Shown piece after piece: positions 49,316 to 58,363 of a stretch of 64,000 nucleotides of DNA. The DNA comes from JACMLC01 sp963817025 (GTDB lineage Bacteria; Acidobacteriota; Blastocatellia; Pyrinomonadales; Pyrinomonadaceae). The translations under genes were made by a program, and so were the position numbers. The notes under the pieces were generated by a model, which was not told the origin of the DNA, did no database searches, and was given only the letters and a program-made list of their open reading frames with translations. The stretch is taken from positions 1,426,001 through 1,490,000 of the forward strand of contig CAWFML010000004.1 in NCBI GenBank assembly GCA_963817025.1, written 5' to 3'. Numbering within the stretch: the first letter of the stretch is position 1; each line of letters opens with the position of its first letter.

Positions 49316-50740
49316 ATGCTGAGAAAGTTTACATCAAAAATTTTAGTCGTCCTGCTCATGGGAACGATGCTATCCTTCGTTCCCGTCGCACAGGTTTCCG
49401 CGCAAACGTCTTCGGTTAGACAAACGACTGCGCCGGAGCAGAAATCAAGCGCTTCAAAGACAGCCGCAAATCCTGCACAGTTCGCAGACGCGCAGGCCGC
49501 GCTCGTGCAGGAGTTTGAAGTCAACGGCCTCAAGGTTCTGGTCAAGCGACGCGCGGGCAGCCAGACCGTCGCGGCTGAACTTTTCCTGCGCGGCGGTTCG
49601 AGCAATATCACGGAGAAGAACGCGGGCGTCGAAGCCTTGATGCTGGATGTGGCGACGGAGGCGGGCACGGCTTTTCCGCGCGAGCGACTGCGCTCGGAAC
49701 TCTCGCGCATGGGCACGGCCATCGTCTCCGGCGTCAACTACGATTATTCCGCGCTCACGCTGGTCTCGACGCGCGCCAACTTTGATCGCTCGTGGGAACT
49801 TTTTACGGATGTCGCGCTGCACCCGTCCTTCGCGCGCGAAGACTTCGAGCGCGTCAAGAGCACTACGGTCATCTCCCTGCGCGGCTCCGTTGACAGCCCG
49901 GACAGCTACCTGCAAAGGCTACAGGAGCGTGCCGCCTACGCGGGCCATCCGTACAGCAACAGCCCGCGCGGGACAGCGGAAACCGTCTCCGGCCTGACGC
50001 TCGAAGATGTACGCAAACATCACTCGCAGATGATGCAGACGAGCAGGCTGCTGCTCGTCGTGGTCGGCGATTTAGACCCCGCGCAAGTCAAAGAGCGCGT
50101 GGCCGCGACTTTCGGCAAACTGCCGCGCGGCGAATATCGCCCGCAGGTTGTGCCGCAACTGAGCTTTAACTCGCCAACCGTGGAAGTGACGCAGCGCGGC
50201 TTGCCGACCAACTATATACAGGGCTATTTCGTCGCGCCGTCTCTGACCGCAGACGACATCCACGCGATGCGTATCGCCTCTAACATCCTCGGCCAACTGG
50301 TCTATCAGGAAGTGCGCGAGAAGCGTAACCTGTCGTATGCGCCGGACGCTTTTTTGAACAGTCAGGGCGCGAACATCGGCGGCCTCTCTGTGACGGCGGT
50401 GAATGCCAATCAGGCCGTCAGCGTGATGCTCGACCAGATTGTGCTGCTTCAGCGCAACCAGCTTCAGCCGCAGATCATACAGAACGTGGTGGCGGGCTAT
50501 CTGACCAACTATTACATACGGCAGGAGACGAACGCGGCGCAGGCCGGAGAGTTGGCCCAGTACGAACTCATCGGCGGCGGGTGGCGCAACTCCATCAACA
50601 TCATCGAACGCCTGCGCGCAGTGACCCCCGAAGATGTCCAGCGCGTCTCGCAGAAATACATGCGCAATATACGCTTTGTCGTCCTTGGCAATCCGGCGAG
50701 CGTGGATAAGAATATTTTTACTTATCAGTTGAGCGAGTAG
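49316..50740 (+). CDS. M16 family non-catalytic subunit
   Basis: 474 residues with a signal peptide (FTSKILVVLLMGTMLSFVPVAQVSAQ). The position of HxxEH is occupied by GVEALMLDVATEAG, so no zinc can bind there, while LVVVGDLDPAQVKERV and REKRNLSYAPDAFLNSQG are typical of M16 C-terminal halves. It is probably the structural partner of the preceding catalytic subunit; the contacts needed for substrate binding (for example R and Y in REKRNLSY) are present. Confidence 0.88.
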   Translation: MLRKFTSKILVVLLMGTMLSFVPVAQVSAQTSSVRQTTAPEQKSSASKTAANPAQFADAQAALVQEFEVNGLKVLVKRRAGSQTVAAELFLRGGSSNITEKNAGVEALMLDVATEAGTAFPRERLRSELSRMGTAIVSGVNYDYSALTLVSTRANFDRSWELFTDVALHPSFAREDFERVKSTTVISLRGSVDSPDSYLQRLQERAAYAGHPYSNSPRGTAETVSGLTLEDVRKHHSQMMQTSRLLLVVVGDLDPAQVKERVAATFGKLPRGEYRPQVVPQLSFNSPTVEVTQRGLPTNYIQGYFVAPSLTADDIHAMRIASNILGQLVYQEVREKRNLSYAPDAFLNSQGANIGGLSVTAVNANQAVSVMLDQIVLLQRNQLQPQIIQNVVAGYLTNYYIRQETNAAQAGELAQYELIGGGWRNSINIIERLRAVTPEDVQRVSQKYMRNIRFVVLGNPASVDKNIFTYQLSE

Positions 50741-50744
50741 AAGA

Positions 50745-50820
50745 ATGAAAAATTAAAAATGAAAAGTGCAGAATTAAGAATGAGAGTTCGTAATTTTGCG
50801 CTTTTTATTTTGCATTTTTC
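50745..50820. repeat. AAAATGA-type hairpin
   Basis: GAAAAATTAAAAATGAAAAG and its imperfect complement TTTTTATTTTGCATTTTTC flank a loop with AATTAAGAATGAG. Related to the inner arms at 28547-28660. Confidence 0.65.
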
Positions 50821-50878
50821 AGTAGTCAAGGGTTAGCATGGCTTTGAAAGAAGATGGTCCATCAGGAGTCCGCAAGGC

Positions 50879-51349
50879 GTGTCCTATCTCTTCGTTTTAG
50901 AATTCTTGGGAACCAATGAGCTGCTAGTTATTCTGGTGGTGGCTTTAATCCTGCTCGGCCCGCGCAAGTTGCCGCAGATCAGCCGCAAGGTCGGCAAGAG
51001 CCTCGCGGACTTCAAGCGCACGTCTGAGGACTTCAAACGCACATGGGAAAGAGAAGTCGAGATGGAGAGCGCGGACAAGGCTGCGCGCATCGAGCGCGCT
51101 CTGCCTTCCGCCGACAACTCGATTCTCGACACGACCGTCGGGCGCGACACGACCAATAATTACGCCAACTCCATCCATGAACAAAATCCGATCGAAGTTG
51201 AATCGTTTGCTGCCGGTGATGCTGAAGCTGTTCCCGCGCCGTCCGTGACGCCGGTTGATCCCGGCTCTATGCAGCCCGTTCCGGCAACAGCTTCCGACGA
51301 GGCAACGCCCACGATCACACCCCCGACGCGCAAGCGAGACTGGTTATAA
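50879..51349 (+). CDS. twin-arginine translocase TatA/TatB-type subunit
   Basis: 156 residues starting at GTG 50879 (AGGAG upstream). The N-terminal TM segment (FLGTNELLVILVVALILLGP) is followed by the amphipathic helix RKLPQISRKVGKSLADFKRT, the hallmark of Tat hairpin subunits. The Glu in the TM region (NEL) and GPRKLP favour TatB-like or bifunctional TatA. The long acidic, Pro/Thr-rich tail (about 90 residues) is unstructured. It lies 33 bases before tatC. Confidence 0.88.
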   Translation: MSYLFVLEFLGTNELLVILVVALILLGPRKLPQISRKVGKSLADFKRTSEDFKRTWEREVEMESADKAARIERALPSADNSILDTTVGRDTTNNYANSIHEQNPIEVESFAAGDAEAVPAPSVTPVDPGSMQPVPATASDEATPTITPPTRKRDWL

Positions 51350-51382
51350 AAGCCGCGCGCTTGTGAATTCTCTTAAAACCGG

Positions 51383-52465
51383 ATGGCAACTCTCTTAGGC
51401 TCACACGCAAAGATAGAAGAAGGCGAGGACAAGCTCGGCGGCCAGATGTCGTTTCTGGACCATCTGGACGAACTGCGCCGCCGCGTCATTCGCTCAGTCC
51501 TCTTCGTCTTCGTCATCTTCATGGGCTGCTGGTTCGTCTCCGATTACATCTACAACTTTCTGGCCGTTCCCGTGCAGCGCGCACTCGCAGAAGCCCAGCG
51601 TCGTCAGGTCGATCTGGCCGGGGTGACGGGTCAGGAAACTTTTCTGCCGCTCAGTTCCCTCAAAGAGAATGATGCCGGACGCTACATCTTTGCCGAAGAG
51701 ACGAAGCTCGGCGCGAGCGTGATTCCGATGGGAGCCAGCGTACAGGCCAAGATGCTCAAAGACGCGCAGGGGCAGCTAGGGCTGTTTACGGATGAAGCCA
51801 TCTATGCTGGCGCGACTGTGATTCCGAAAGGCGTGCGGTTGCCGGTTGATCTTAACGCCAAGCCGGACGCGATGCCGGGCATCAATGACAAGCTGATTGT
51901 GACGACGGCGATGGAGCCTTTTTCGCTCTACATCAAGGTCTCGCTCTACACGGCGATTGCGCTGGCCGTGCCGTTTCTGCTCTGGCAAATCTGGGCCTTC
52001 GTCGCGCCCGGTCTCTACCCGCACGAACGCGCTTATGTGACGCCCTTCATAGGTCTCTCGACCATCTCATTCGTCCTCGGCGCGGCCTTCGCTTACTACA
52101 TCCTGTTTCCGCCTGCGGCCAGATACCTGCTCGGCCTCGGCTCGGATTTCCGGCTGCTGCTCAAGGCCGACGATTATTTCGACTTTATCATTCTCATCAT
52201 GCTGGCGATGGGCGTGGTTTTTCAGATGCCCGCGATCACTTATGTGCTGGCGCGCATCGGCATCGTCTCGGCGCGTTTTCTCCTGCGCGTGTGGAAGACC
52301 GCGCTGGTTGTGATTCTGGTCGCGGCGGCGGTGCTCTCGCCGACCAATGACATCCCGAACATGCTGCTCTTCGCAGCCCCGATGATCGTCCTCTATATCG
52401 TCTCCATCTTCATCGCATGGATGTTCGGCAAAAAGCGGCAGGAAACAGTGACAAGTGACGAGTGA
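51383..52465 (+). CDS. tatC: Sec-independent translocase TatC with enlarged first periplasmic loop
   Basis: 360 residues, about 100 more than usual. The N-terminal FLDHLDELRRRVIRS and TM1 are normal, and the protein resumes the family pattern at VTTAMEPFSLYIKVSLYTA and WQIWAFVAPGLYPHERAY (TM2-3), with all six TM segments present. The extra residues (about 71-168) sit in the first periplasmic loop and contain two similar units, GASVIPMGASV and GATVIPKGVRL. The last codons (VTSDE) are read from the left arm of a hairpin repeat. It pairs with the upstream TatA/B gene to form a Tat exporter. Confidence 0.93.
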   Translation: MATLLGSHAKIEEGEDKLGGQMSFLDHLDELRRRVIRSVLFVFVIFMGCWFVSDYIYNFLAVPVQRALAEAQRRQVDLAGVTGQETFLPLSSLKENDAGRYIFAEETKLGASVIPMGASVQAKMLKDAQGQLGLFTDEAIYAGATVIPKGVRLPVDLNAKPDAMPGINDKLIVTTAMEPFSLYIKVSLYTAIALAVPFLLWQIWAFVAPGLYPHERAYVTPFIGLSTISFVLGAAFAYYILFPPAARYLLGLGSDFRLLLKADDYFDFIILIMLAMGVVFQMPAITYVLARIGIVSARFLLRVWKTALVVILVAAAVLSPTNDIPNMLLFAAPMIVLYIVSIFIAWMFGKKRQETVTSDE

Positions 52466-52527
52466 CAAGTGGCGAGTTAAAGGCAAAAAGCTTTTGCTCG
52501 TCACTTGTCACTCGTCACCTGTCACTG
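52446..52527. repeat. GTGACGA-heptamer hairpin at the end of tatC
   Basis: Arms about 31 bases long, CAGTGACAAGTGACGAGTGA and its complement, with an AAAAAGCTTTTG loop. It overlaps the last seven codons and the stop of tatC and probably terminates the tat operon. Confidence 0.75.
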
Positions 52528-52781
52528 CTTTTCAGGCAACTTTCCGGGGCTTGCCGAGCATCTTGATTGTGTTCTGGTCGCGGCTCTAAAATTCACCTTA
52601 TTCGGGATGGATGGCGGGCCTTTTGCGCGCCCCGTTCAACTCTTGCAACTCGTATCGGATTAGCCTTTTTTGCGGTGTTCGCTTACAATGACTTGCCCTT
52701 CGCTGACCCGGCTTCAGCGCAGAAAAGGCTCTGCGCTGAAGCCGCTTAATTTCGTTTTGTAATTCGACAGGAGTTCTCCAT

Positions 52782-54419
52782 ATGATGTCTCATCAAAAAA
52801 TCGGACGAGGTCTGGTTTTATCTTTCCTGCTCTCGCTCATTATCGCCCCCGGCGTTTTCGGGCAGAAAGATAAGAAGTCGTCGCAAGACCCGCAAGACAG
52901 ACCGCGCAACGTCAAGCCCGAACTCAAAAAAGCCTATAAAGACTGGCTTGAGAAAGATGTGTCCTATATCATCTCGGACGAAGAGCGCAAGGCTTTTAAG
53001 AAGCTTGCCACCGATGAAGAACGCGAGCAGTTCATAGAGAGTTTCTGGCGTCGTCGTGATCCAGACCCGGACACGGACGAGAACGAGTACAAGGAAGAAT
53101 ATTACGAGCGCATCGCGTATGCCAACGAGCATTTCTCTTCTGGCAAGCCCGGATGGATGACGGATCGCGGGCGCATCTATATCAAATTCGGCAAGCCGCA
53201 TGAAGTCGAATCGCATCCGACCGGCGGCCCTTATCATCGCCCCTCTTATCACGGCGGCGGCGCGACCACGACCTACCCGTTTGAAGTCTGGTTCTATCGC
53301 CACATTCCCGGCGTCGGCTCAGGCATCGAGATCGAGTTCGTTGACCCGACGGGCACGGGCGAGTATCGCATCGCGCGCTCTCCGGAAGAGAAAGACGCGC
53401 TCTTGAATGTGCCGGGCGCAGGCATGACGCTGGCGGAAGAGCTTGGGCTGGCGAACAAGGCCGACAGAGCTTTGGGACAGGGCATCTACGCAGCGGGCGG
53501 CGGCTACTCGCGCGAGCAGGATTCGCCCTTTACGCGTTTGCAAATCCTGAACGACCTCAGCCGCGCGCCGCAGGTCAAGTTCAACGACCTGCAAACAGAC
53601 CTGACGGATTCCGGCAAGGTCGAAACCAACCCGCTCGATTTCAGCATGCGCGTGGACTACTTCCGTCTCTCGGATGAACGCGTGATTACGGCCTTTACCA
53701 TTCAGACCGAGAACAAAGACCTTGTGTTTGAGGACAGCGGCGGCATCCAGAGAGCGACGCTCAATATCTTCGGGCGCATCACGGCTGTCTCAGGCCGTCG
53801 AATCGGAATCTTTGAAGACCCCGTGACCACGGATGCGACGATAGAGGAGCTGGCACAGGCCAAAGACCGCAAGTCCGCTTATCAGAAAGCCATCGCGCTC
53901 GCGCCCGGAACCTACAAGGTTGCAGTCATCGTGCGCGACACAAAATCCGGCGCGACCGGCATCCAGAACATGGGCTTTACCGTTCCCAAGTATGACCCGG
54001 CCAAGCTTTCGGCCTCGACCATGATTCTGGCCGCCAAGCTCGAAGCCGCCGGAGACCGCGTGGCTGATTCCAGCATGTTCATGATCGGCCAGAACAAAGT
54101 GATTCCGAACGTGTCCGGCATCTATCATCGCGGCAATGACGTGGGCATCTACATGCAGGTCTACAACGCTGGCATTGACCAGACGACCCTGCGACCTTCA
54201 GTGGATGTCGAATACGCGCTCATGAAAGACGGCAAGCAAATCGCCGCGCAGGCGGAAGACTGGCGCGGGCTGTCCGATGCGGGCCAGCGCCTGACGCTTG
54301 CCAGACTGATGCCGACCAGCGCACTCGCCCCCGGCGAGTACAAGATAGAGATTCGCATCAAAGACCGCGTCACCGGACAGACGCTCAAGGAAGACGAGCC
54401 TTTCACGATTGTCCAGTAG
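52782..54419 (+). CDS. secreted GWxTD-domain protein
   Basis: 545 residues with a signal peptide (GLVLSFLLSLIIAPGVFGQ) and AGGAG before the ATG. The N-terminal domain of about 110 residues includes SDEERKAFKKLATDEEREQF, FWRRRDPDPDTDENEYKEEY and the defining GWMTDRGRIYIKFGKP. The rest (VFEDSGGIQRATLNIFGRIT, VPKYDPAKLSASTMILAAKL, GEYKIEIRIKDRVTGQTLKE) looks like beta-sandwich domains. GWxTD proteins are abundant in Acidobacteria; their function is unknown. Confidence 0.85.
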   Translation: MMSHQKIGRGLVLSFLLSLIIAPGVFGQKDKKSSQDPQDRPRNVKPELKKAYKDWLEKDVSYIISDEERKAFKKLATDEEREQFIESFWRRRDPDPDTDENEYKEEYYERIAYANEHFSSGKPGWMTDRGRIYIKFGKPHEVESHPTGGPYHRPSYHGGGATTTYPFEVWFYRHIPGVGSGIEIEFVDPTGTGEYRIARSPEEKDALLNVPGAGMTLAEELGLANKADRALGQGIYAAGGGYSREQDSPFTRLQILNDLSRAPQVKFNDLQTDLTDSGKVETNPLDFSMRVDYFRLSDERVITAFTIQTENKDLVFEDSGGIQRATLNIFGRITAVSGRRIGIFEDPVTTDATIEELAQAKDRKSAYQKAIALAPGTYKVAVIVRDTKSGATGIQNMGFTVPKYDPAKLSASTMILAAKLEAAGDRVADSSMFMIGQNKVIPNVSGIYHRGNDVGIYMQVYNAGIDQTTLRPSVDVEYALMKDGKQIAAQAEDWRGLSDAGQRLTLARLMPTSALAPGEYKIEIRIKDRVTGQTLKEDEPFTIVQ

Positions 54420-54433
54420 GCCAAAAAATCAAC

Positions 54434-54514
54434 AAGGGATAAAAGGGTAAGAGGGGAAACGGGGAAACGGATAAGCTCAATGCTGTCCGTTTCCCCTTTT
54501 CCCTTTTATCCCTT
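54434..54514. repeat. AAAAGGG-type hairpin
   Basis: AAGGGATAAAAGGGTAAGAG pairs with its complement ending in TTATCCCTT; second member of the family seen at 30549. It lies between the convergent GWxTD and endonuclease V genes. Confidence 0.75.
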
Positions 54515-54520
54515 TTCTTT

Positions 54521-55207
54521 TTAAACTTTCCTTTCACCGCGACGCATGGCGTTGACGAGAAGATGCGCGCGTCTGGTTGGCTCTGGCTGGCGATAGCCGC
54601 CGTCGCATTGCAGCGTCAGGTTAATCGCGCCTTCGAGGTCGATCAGATGACCGGGCGAGACAAAGATTGGCTGCACCTTTGTCTTTGTACGCACAGCCGC
54701 GCCGATGACTTCTCCTTTATCAATCAACTCCGTCCACGCGCCGCGCTCGACCGGCGGTTCTTCATACTTGCCCACCAGCACAGATTTCGCGCAGCCGAGC
54801 GTGGGCCTCTCGATCAATAATCCGACATGCGAGGCGATGCCTGCGCGGCGCGGGTGTGCGATGCCTTGCCCGTCAAACATCACCGCATCCGGCTCTGCCT
54901 GCAATTTCTCCCAGACCTCAAGCACCGCAGGCGATTCACGAAACGAGAGCAGCCCCGGCACATACGGAAAGCGCGTCCGGCTGACGACTCCAGCCTCTTC
55001 TATAACTTCCAAATCCGGCAAGCTTAAGACGACGATACCCGCATAAATAGTCTCCGAAAATTTATTGAAAGAGATGTCCGCGCCCGCAATCGTCTTCACG
55101 GGACGCTCAAGCGGCTCAAGCCGCACACGCCCGCGCAGAGACTTCTGAAGTTCCACGGCCTCGCGCGGCGTCATCTCCCAGTCATGCAATTTTTGATAAC
55201 GTGCCAT
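54521..55207 (-). CDS. nfi: endonuclease V
   Basis: Nicks DNA next to deoxyinosine and other deaminated bases. 228 residues from the ATG at 55207; the frame is open upstream only through a hairpin repeat. Motifs: AGADISFNKF (first catalytic Asp), YVPGLLSFRE, DAVMFDGQGIAHPRRAGIAS (second Asp), GCAKSVLVG, and SPGHLIDLEGA near the end. All are typical for bacterial Nfi. It stands alone between hairpins. Confidence 0.92.
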   Translation of the reverse strand: MARYQKLHDWEMTPREAVELQKSLRGRVRLEPLERPVKTIAGADISFNKFSETIYAGIVVLSLPDLEVIEEAGVVSRTRFPYVPGLLSFRESPAVLEVWEKLQAEPDAVMFDGQGIAHPRRAGIASHVGLLIERPTLGCAKSVLVGKYEEPPVERGAWTELIDKGEVIGAAVRTKTKVQPIFVSPGHLIDLEGAINLTLQCDGGYRQPEPTRRAHLLVNAMRRGERKV

Positions 55208-55217
55208 AGGAAAACCT

Positions 55218-55322
55218 GTGATAAGTGACAAGTGACTTGTGACAAGCAAAAGATAGCAAGTGATGAGTGACAAGCTCAAGGGCTTTTAGTCTTTAACTCG
55301 CCACCCATCACCCGTCACTTTA
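55218..55322. repeat. GTGACAA-heptamer hairpin overlapping the nadB 3' end
   Basis: The left arm, ATAAGTGACAAGTGACTTGT, and the right arm, CCACCCATCACCCGTCACTT, enclose a loop with inner GTGATGAGTGACAA. The right arm encodes the last residues of nadB (VTGDGWRVKD). Third member of the GTGACGA family. Confidence 0.7.
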
Positions 55323-56911
55323 CTAAAGTCTATTTCCGCACTCCCCGAAATCTTTGCGCCGTCGCGCATGATTGAATGCACGCGCCAGTGTTCGTCGTCT
55401 GGCTTTGGAAAATCCATGCGATAGTGTGCGCCGCGCGATTCCACGCGCCAGAGGGCCGAGAGCGCGATGAGGTTGGCGACGCTCAGAAAATTCCGCGAGG
55501 CGCGGCCCAGCGGAGATTGCGCTATTTGCTCAAACTCGCGCAGGGCGCGCTCGATCCCTTCGCGCGTGCGCAGGATGCCGACGCGCTCCCACATCAGACG
55601 CCGGACGCGCTTGCGCACGGCAAACGACACATCGCCCGGCTTATAGTGCGCTTCCTCAAGCTGCCGCACCGCAGTCTCTTCTTCAGCGCCCTGCTTATCA
55701 AAATTGCTTGCGTTCAGACTCATGCAATCTTCTGCGGCGGCGCGTCCGGCACGCGCGCCAAAGACCAGACCTTCGAGCAGAGAGTTTGAGGCCAGACGGT
55801 TTGCGCCGTGCACGCCTGTGCAGGAGACTTCGCCCGCAGCATAAAGTCCCTGCAAAGAGCTGCGCCCGGAGAGGTCTGCGCGCACCCCGCCCATGCAGTA
55901 GTGCGCCGCTGGCGAGACAGGCAGCAGGTCTCTTGAGATGTCCAGGCCGTAGCGCAAGCAGGTATCGTAAATAGTTGGAAAGCGGTGGGCCAGAAATTTT
56001 TTATCGAACGCGGTCATGTCCAGATAGACTGTGCGGGTCGCCGTGCGCTGCATCTCTGCCACGATGGCGCGGCTCACGATGTCACGCGGGGCAAGCTCCG
56101 CGCGCTCGTGATAACGAGTCATAAAACGTTTCCCCAGCTCGTTACGCAAAATGCCGCCCTCGCCGCGCATCGCTTCCGTCAGCAGAAAACGCGGCGCGCC
56201 CTCTATGTTGAGCGCGGTCGGGTGAAACTGCACAAACTCCATATCGGCCAGCTCGGCTCCGGCAGCGTAGGCCATAGCCATCCCGTCGCCCGTCGCCACA
56301 TGCGGATTGGTCGTGTGCTGAAAGACCTGCCCTGCGCCGCCCGATGCGAGGATGACGGCGCGTGCGCGCAACTCTCTCGCGGCACGCACTAAGGGGTCTA
56401 GATAGCGCACGCCGCAGCAACGCCCGTCAGAGACGACGAGCGATTCCGTCGCCGCATGAGAGACGAAAGCTATCGCGCGCTCGGCACGCGCACGCGCGAT
56501 GAGCGCGCGCACGATCTCACGTCCCGTCGAATCGCCATGCGCGTGCAGGATTCTGCGGCGCGAGTGCGCGGCCTCGCGCGTGAAGACGAGACGACCGCCC
56601 TCTCTGTCAAACTCGGTTCCCCATTCAATCAGTTCCTGTATGTAGCGCGGGCCGTCTTCGACCATCACGCGCACGGCGCGCTCGTCGCAAAGCCCGGCTC
56701 CGGCTGCGAGCGTGTCTTCTTCATGGAGCGAGACTTTGTCTTCTTCAGAGAGCGCGACGGCGATGCCGCCCTGCGCGTATTCGGTGTTGGATTCGTCCGT
56801 GCGGTCTTTGGTCAGGACGGTGACGCGTGCGCCCGCCTGTGCCAGCTCGATGGCTGCGCGCAAGCCCGCGATGCCGCTGCCGACGACGATGAAATCGGTT
56901 TCAAGTGCCAT
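55286..56911 (-). CDS. nadB: L-aspartate oxidase
   Basis: First step of de novo NAD synthesis: oxidation of L-aspartate to iminoaspartate, with FAD. 541 residues. FAD motif DFIVVGSGIAGLRAAIELA; substrate and catalytic region HAHGDSTGREIVRAL and EFVQFHPTALN; typical GEGGILRNELGKRFM, AAHYCMGGVRAD and GLYAAGEVSCTGVHGANRLA with SNSLLEGLVFG. No nadA or nadC is nearby. The C-terminal ten residues come from a hairpin repeat arm and probably do not matter for catalysis. Confidence 0.95.
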   Translation of the reverse strand: MALETDFIVVGSGIAGLRAAIELAQAGARVTVLTKDRTDESNTEYAQGGIAVALSEEDKVSLHEEDTLAAGAGLCDERAVRVMVEDGPRYIQELIEWGTEFDREGGRLVFTREAAHSRRRILHAHGDSTGREIVRALIARARAERAIAFVSHAATESLVVSDGRCCGVRYLDPLVRAARELRARAVILASGGAGQVFQHTTNPHVATGDGMAMAYAAGAELADMEFVQFHPTALNIEGAPRFLLTEAMRGEGGILRNELGKRFMTRYHERAELAPRDIVSRAIVAEMQRTATRTVYLDMTAFDKKFLAHRFPTIYDTCLRYGLDISRDLLPVSPAAHYCMGGVRADLSGRSSLQGLYAAGEVSCTGVHGANRLASNSLLEGLVFGARAGRAAAEDCMSLNASNFDKQGAEEETAVRQLEEAHYKPGDVSFAVRKRVRRLMWERVGILRTREGIERALREFEQIAQSPLGRASRNFLSVANLIALSALWRVESRGAHYRMDFPKPDDEHWRVHSIMRDGAKISGSAEIDFSKVTGDGWRVKD

Positions 56912-56949
56912 GCGTTGATTCTTAAACTTTAAGTTGCGGGCAGTATAGC

Positions 56950-57042
56950 AAAGAGCAAGGGGCTGGCGTCAGGGGTCAGGGGTCGGAAAAGCACTCTTGT
57001 TTTCCAGACCCCCGCCCCCCGTTGCCAGCCCCCTGCTCTTTA
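56950..57042. repeat. CAGGGGT-heptamer hairpin
   Basis: AAAGAGCAAGGGGCTGGCGT followed by two tandem CAGGGGT words, mirrored by the complement ending in GCTCTTTA. The right end includes the stop of the L,D-transpeptidase gene. It sits in front of nadB and behind the transpeptidase gene. Confidence 0.75.
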
Positions 57043-57618
57043 ATGCTCGATGATGACCTCTGTGCCGACGGGTACGGCGTCGAATAATTCCTTGACATCC
57101 GCGTCGTCGAGCGCGACACAGCCGAGCGTCCAATCTTTGTGCGACCCGTGCCCGTGGATGTAAATCAATCCTCCGAGCGGCGTGTACTGCGGCGGCATGA
57201 TTCGCTTCCGGTTGGCCTCTACAATCTGCTCGTACTGTTGCTGCGTAATCAAACGCTCGCGCAGGCCACGCTCTGCGTCTTCTATGTTCGGATAGCTGAT
57301 GCCGAGTGAAAGATAATACTGGCTCTGCTCATTGCGCGTGAAGATATAGAACTTGCCTTCGGGAGTCGCGCCGTCGCCCTCTTTGATTTTGTCATCCACC
57401 GGATTGAACCCCAGCCCGATGCGATAGGTTCGCACCACCTTGTCCTCCGAATAGAGAAACATTTGCCGCTTGCTCTTGATGACAAGGATGCGCGGGTTGA
57501 CCAGCACGAGTTGTGGCGACTGTGCGGGCGAGGTCGAAGCGGTCTGGCTGTGCAAGGTCATGAGCAAAGCTCCGCCGATGAGCAAAGCGGCGCAGATTGA
57601 AAGCACGATCATCTTCAT
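57040..57618 (-). CDS. L,D-transpeptidase (YkuD family)
   Basis: 192 residues from the ATG at 57618; the frame is open 15 codons upstream. An N-terminal TM/signal segment (VLSICAALLIGGALLMTL) precedes the YkuD domain: VIKSKRQMFLYSEDKVVRTY, DGATPEGKFYIFTR and the catalytic IHGHGSHKDWTLGCVALDD with His and Cys. Such enzymes form 3-3 crosslinks in peptidoglycan or attach lipoproteins. The usual Arg after GC[IV] is Ala here. It is preceded by a CGCAAAGG hairpin. Confidence 0.88.
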   Translation of the reverse strand: MKMIVLSICAALLIGGALLMTLHSQTASTSPAQSPQLVLVNPRILVIKSKRQMFLYSEDKVVRTYRIGLGFNPVDDKIKEGDGATPEGKFYIFTRNEQSQYYLSLGISYPNIEDAERGLRERLITQQQYEQIVEANRKRIMPPQYTPLGGLIYIHGHGSHKDWTLGCVALDDADVKELFDAVPVGTEVIIEH

Positions 57619-57656
57619 GAAGATATAGCTTTTTAGACACTGGAAGAGACGAAAAG

Positions 57657-57802
57657 TTCCCACAAAGGCGCTGGTGGCGCAAAGAAAAGAAGCCGCAAAG
57701 GTGTTGGGCAGTTATTTATCCTAAATGCCTTCTTCGCGTCTTGCTTTGCGCCTTTGCGGGAACATGTCTTTATTCTTCCCTAACTTTGAAACTGACCCAC
57801 TA
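57657..57802. repeat. CGCAAAGG hairpin with one MITE end
   Basis: The arms carry GGCGCTGGTGGCGCAAAG-like sequence, close to 31358 and 36393. At the right end TTTGAAACTGACCCACTA (57785-57802) is the exact complement of TAGTGGGTCAGTTTCAAA. The left terminal repeat is missing. Confidence 0.7.
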
Positions 57803-57804
57803 CT

Positions 57805-58344
57805 TTATTTATTGCGAGACGGCCATTCGCTGGCGAGTATTGCGTAAACCACTGTGTCAACAAGATGGTCTCGATGCCAGTAAGACTCGCGCGCGATGCC
57901 TTCCTGCGTGAAGCCGAGTCTTTCCGCAACCGCGCGGCTCTTTTGATTATCCGCATCGCAGCGAATCTCCACGCGATTGAGCTTGAGATGGTTGAACGCA
58001 TAATCAATAAAGGCGTGACAGGATTTTCCCACCAGCCCCTTGCCTTCCACTCCGGCATCTATCCAGTAGCCCAGCTCCGTTTTCCGGTTGATCCAGTCAA
58101 TGTCGTTGTACCGTATAGAGCCTGCCAGTCGCCCCTTGTGCCAGATGCCTGCGCGAAAACCTTTGTTGTCGGCAAAGGCGTGCAGGTCGCGCTTGATAAA
58201 ATCCATCGTATCCGCAAAAGCATAGTCCGGCTTGAGCCAGTAAAGCCGCTCGCGGTTCTTATCAATCAGGGCATAGAGTTCTTCCGCGTCTTGCTCTTGG
58301 AGCAAGCGCAGCTCTGTCTCCGCGTCAATTTGATAAGTGAACAT
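57805..58344 (-). CDS. GNAT N-acetyltransferase, RimJ/RimL type
   Basis: 179 residues from the ATG at 58344. RimL-like motifs: ETELRLLQEQDAEELYALID, LGYWIDAGVEGKGLVGKSCH (acetyl-CoA loop region), LNRVEIRCDADNQKSRAVAE and LGFTQEGIARESYWHRDHLV. These enzymes acetylate N-terminal residues of ribosomal proteins or small molecules; the substrate is unknown. The frame continues upstream into the neighbouring gene without family sequence. It lies 20 bases after the DinB-like gene and is probably in one operon with it. Confidence 0.88.
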   Translation of the reverse strand: MFTYQIDAETELRLLQEQDAEELYALIDKNRERLYWLKPDYAFADTMDFIKRDLHAFADNKGFRAGIWHKGRLAGSIRYNDIDWINRKTELGYWIDAGVEGKGLVGKSCHAFIDYAFNHLKLNRVEIRCDADNQKSRAVAERLGFTQEGIARESYWHRDHLVDTVVYAILASEWPSRNK

Positions 58345-58363
58345 GATCCGCGTGTCCCTGATT

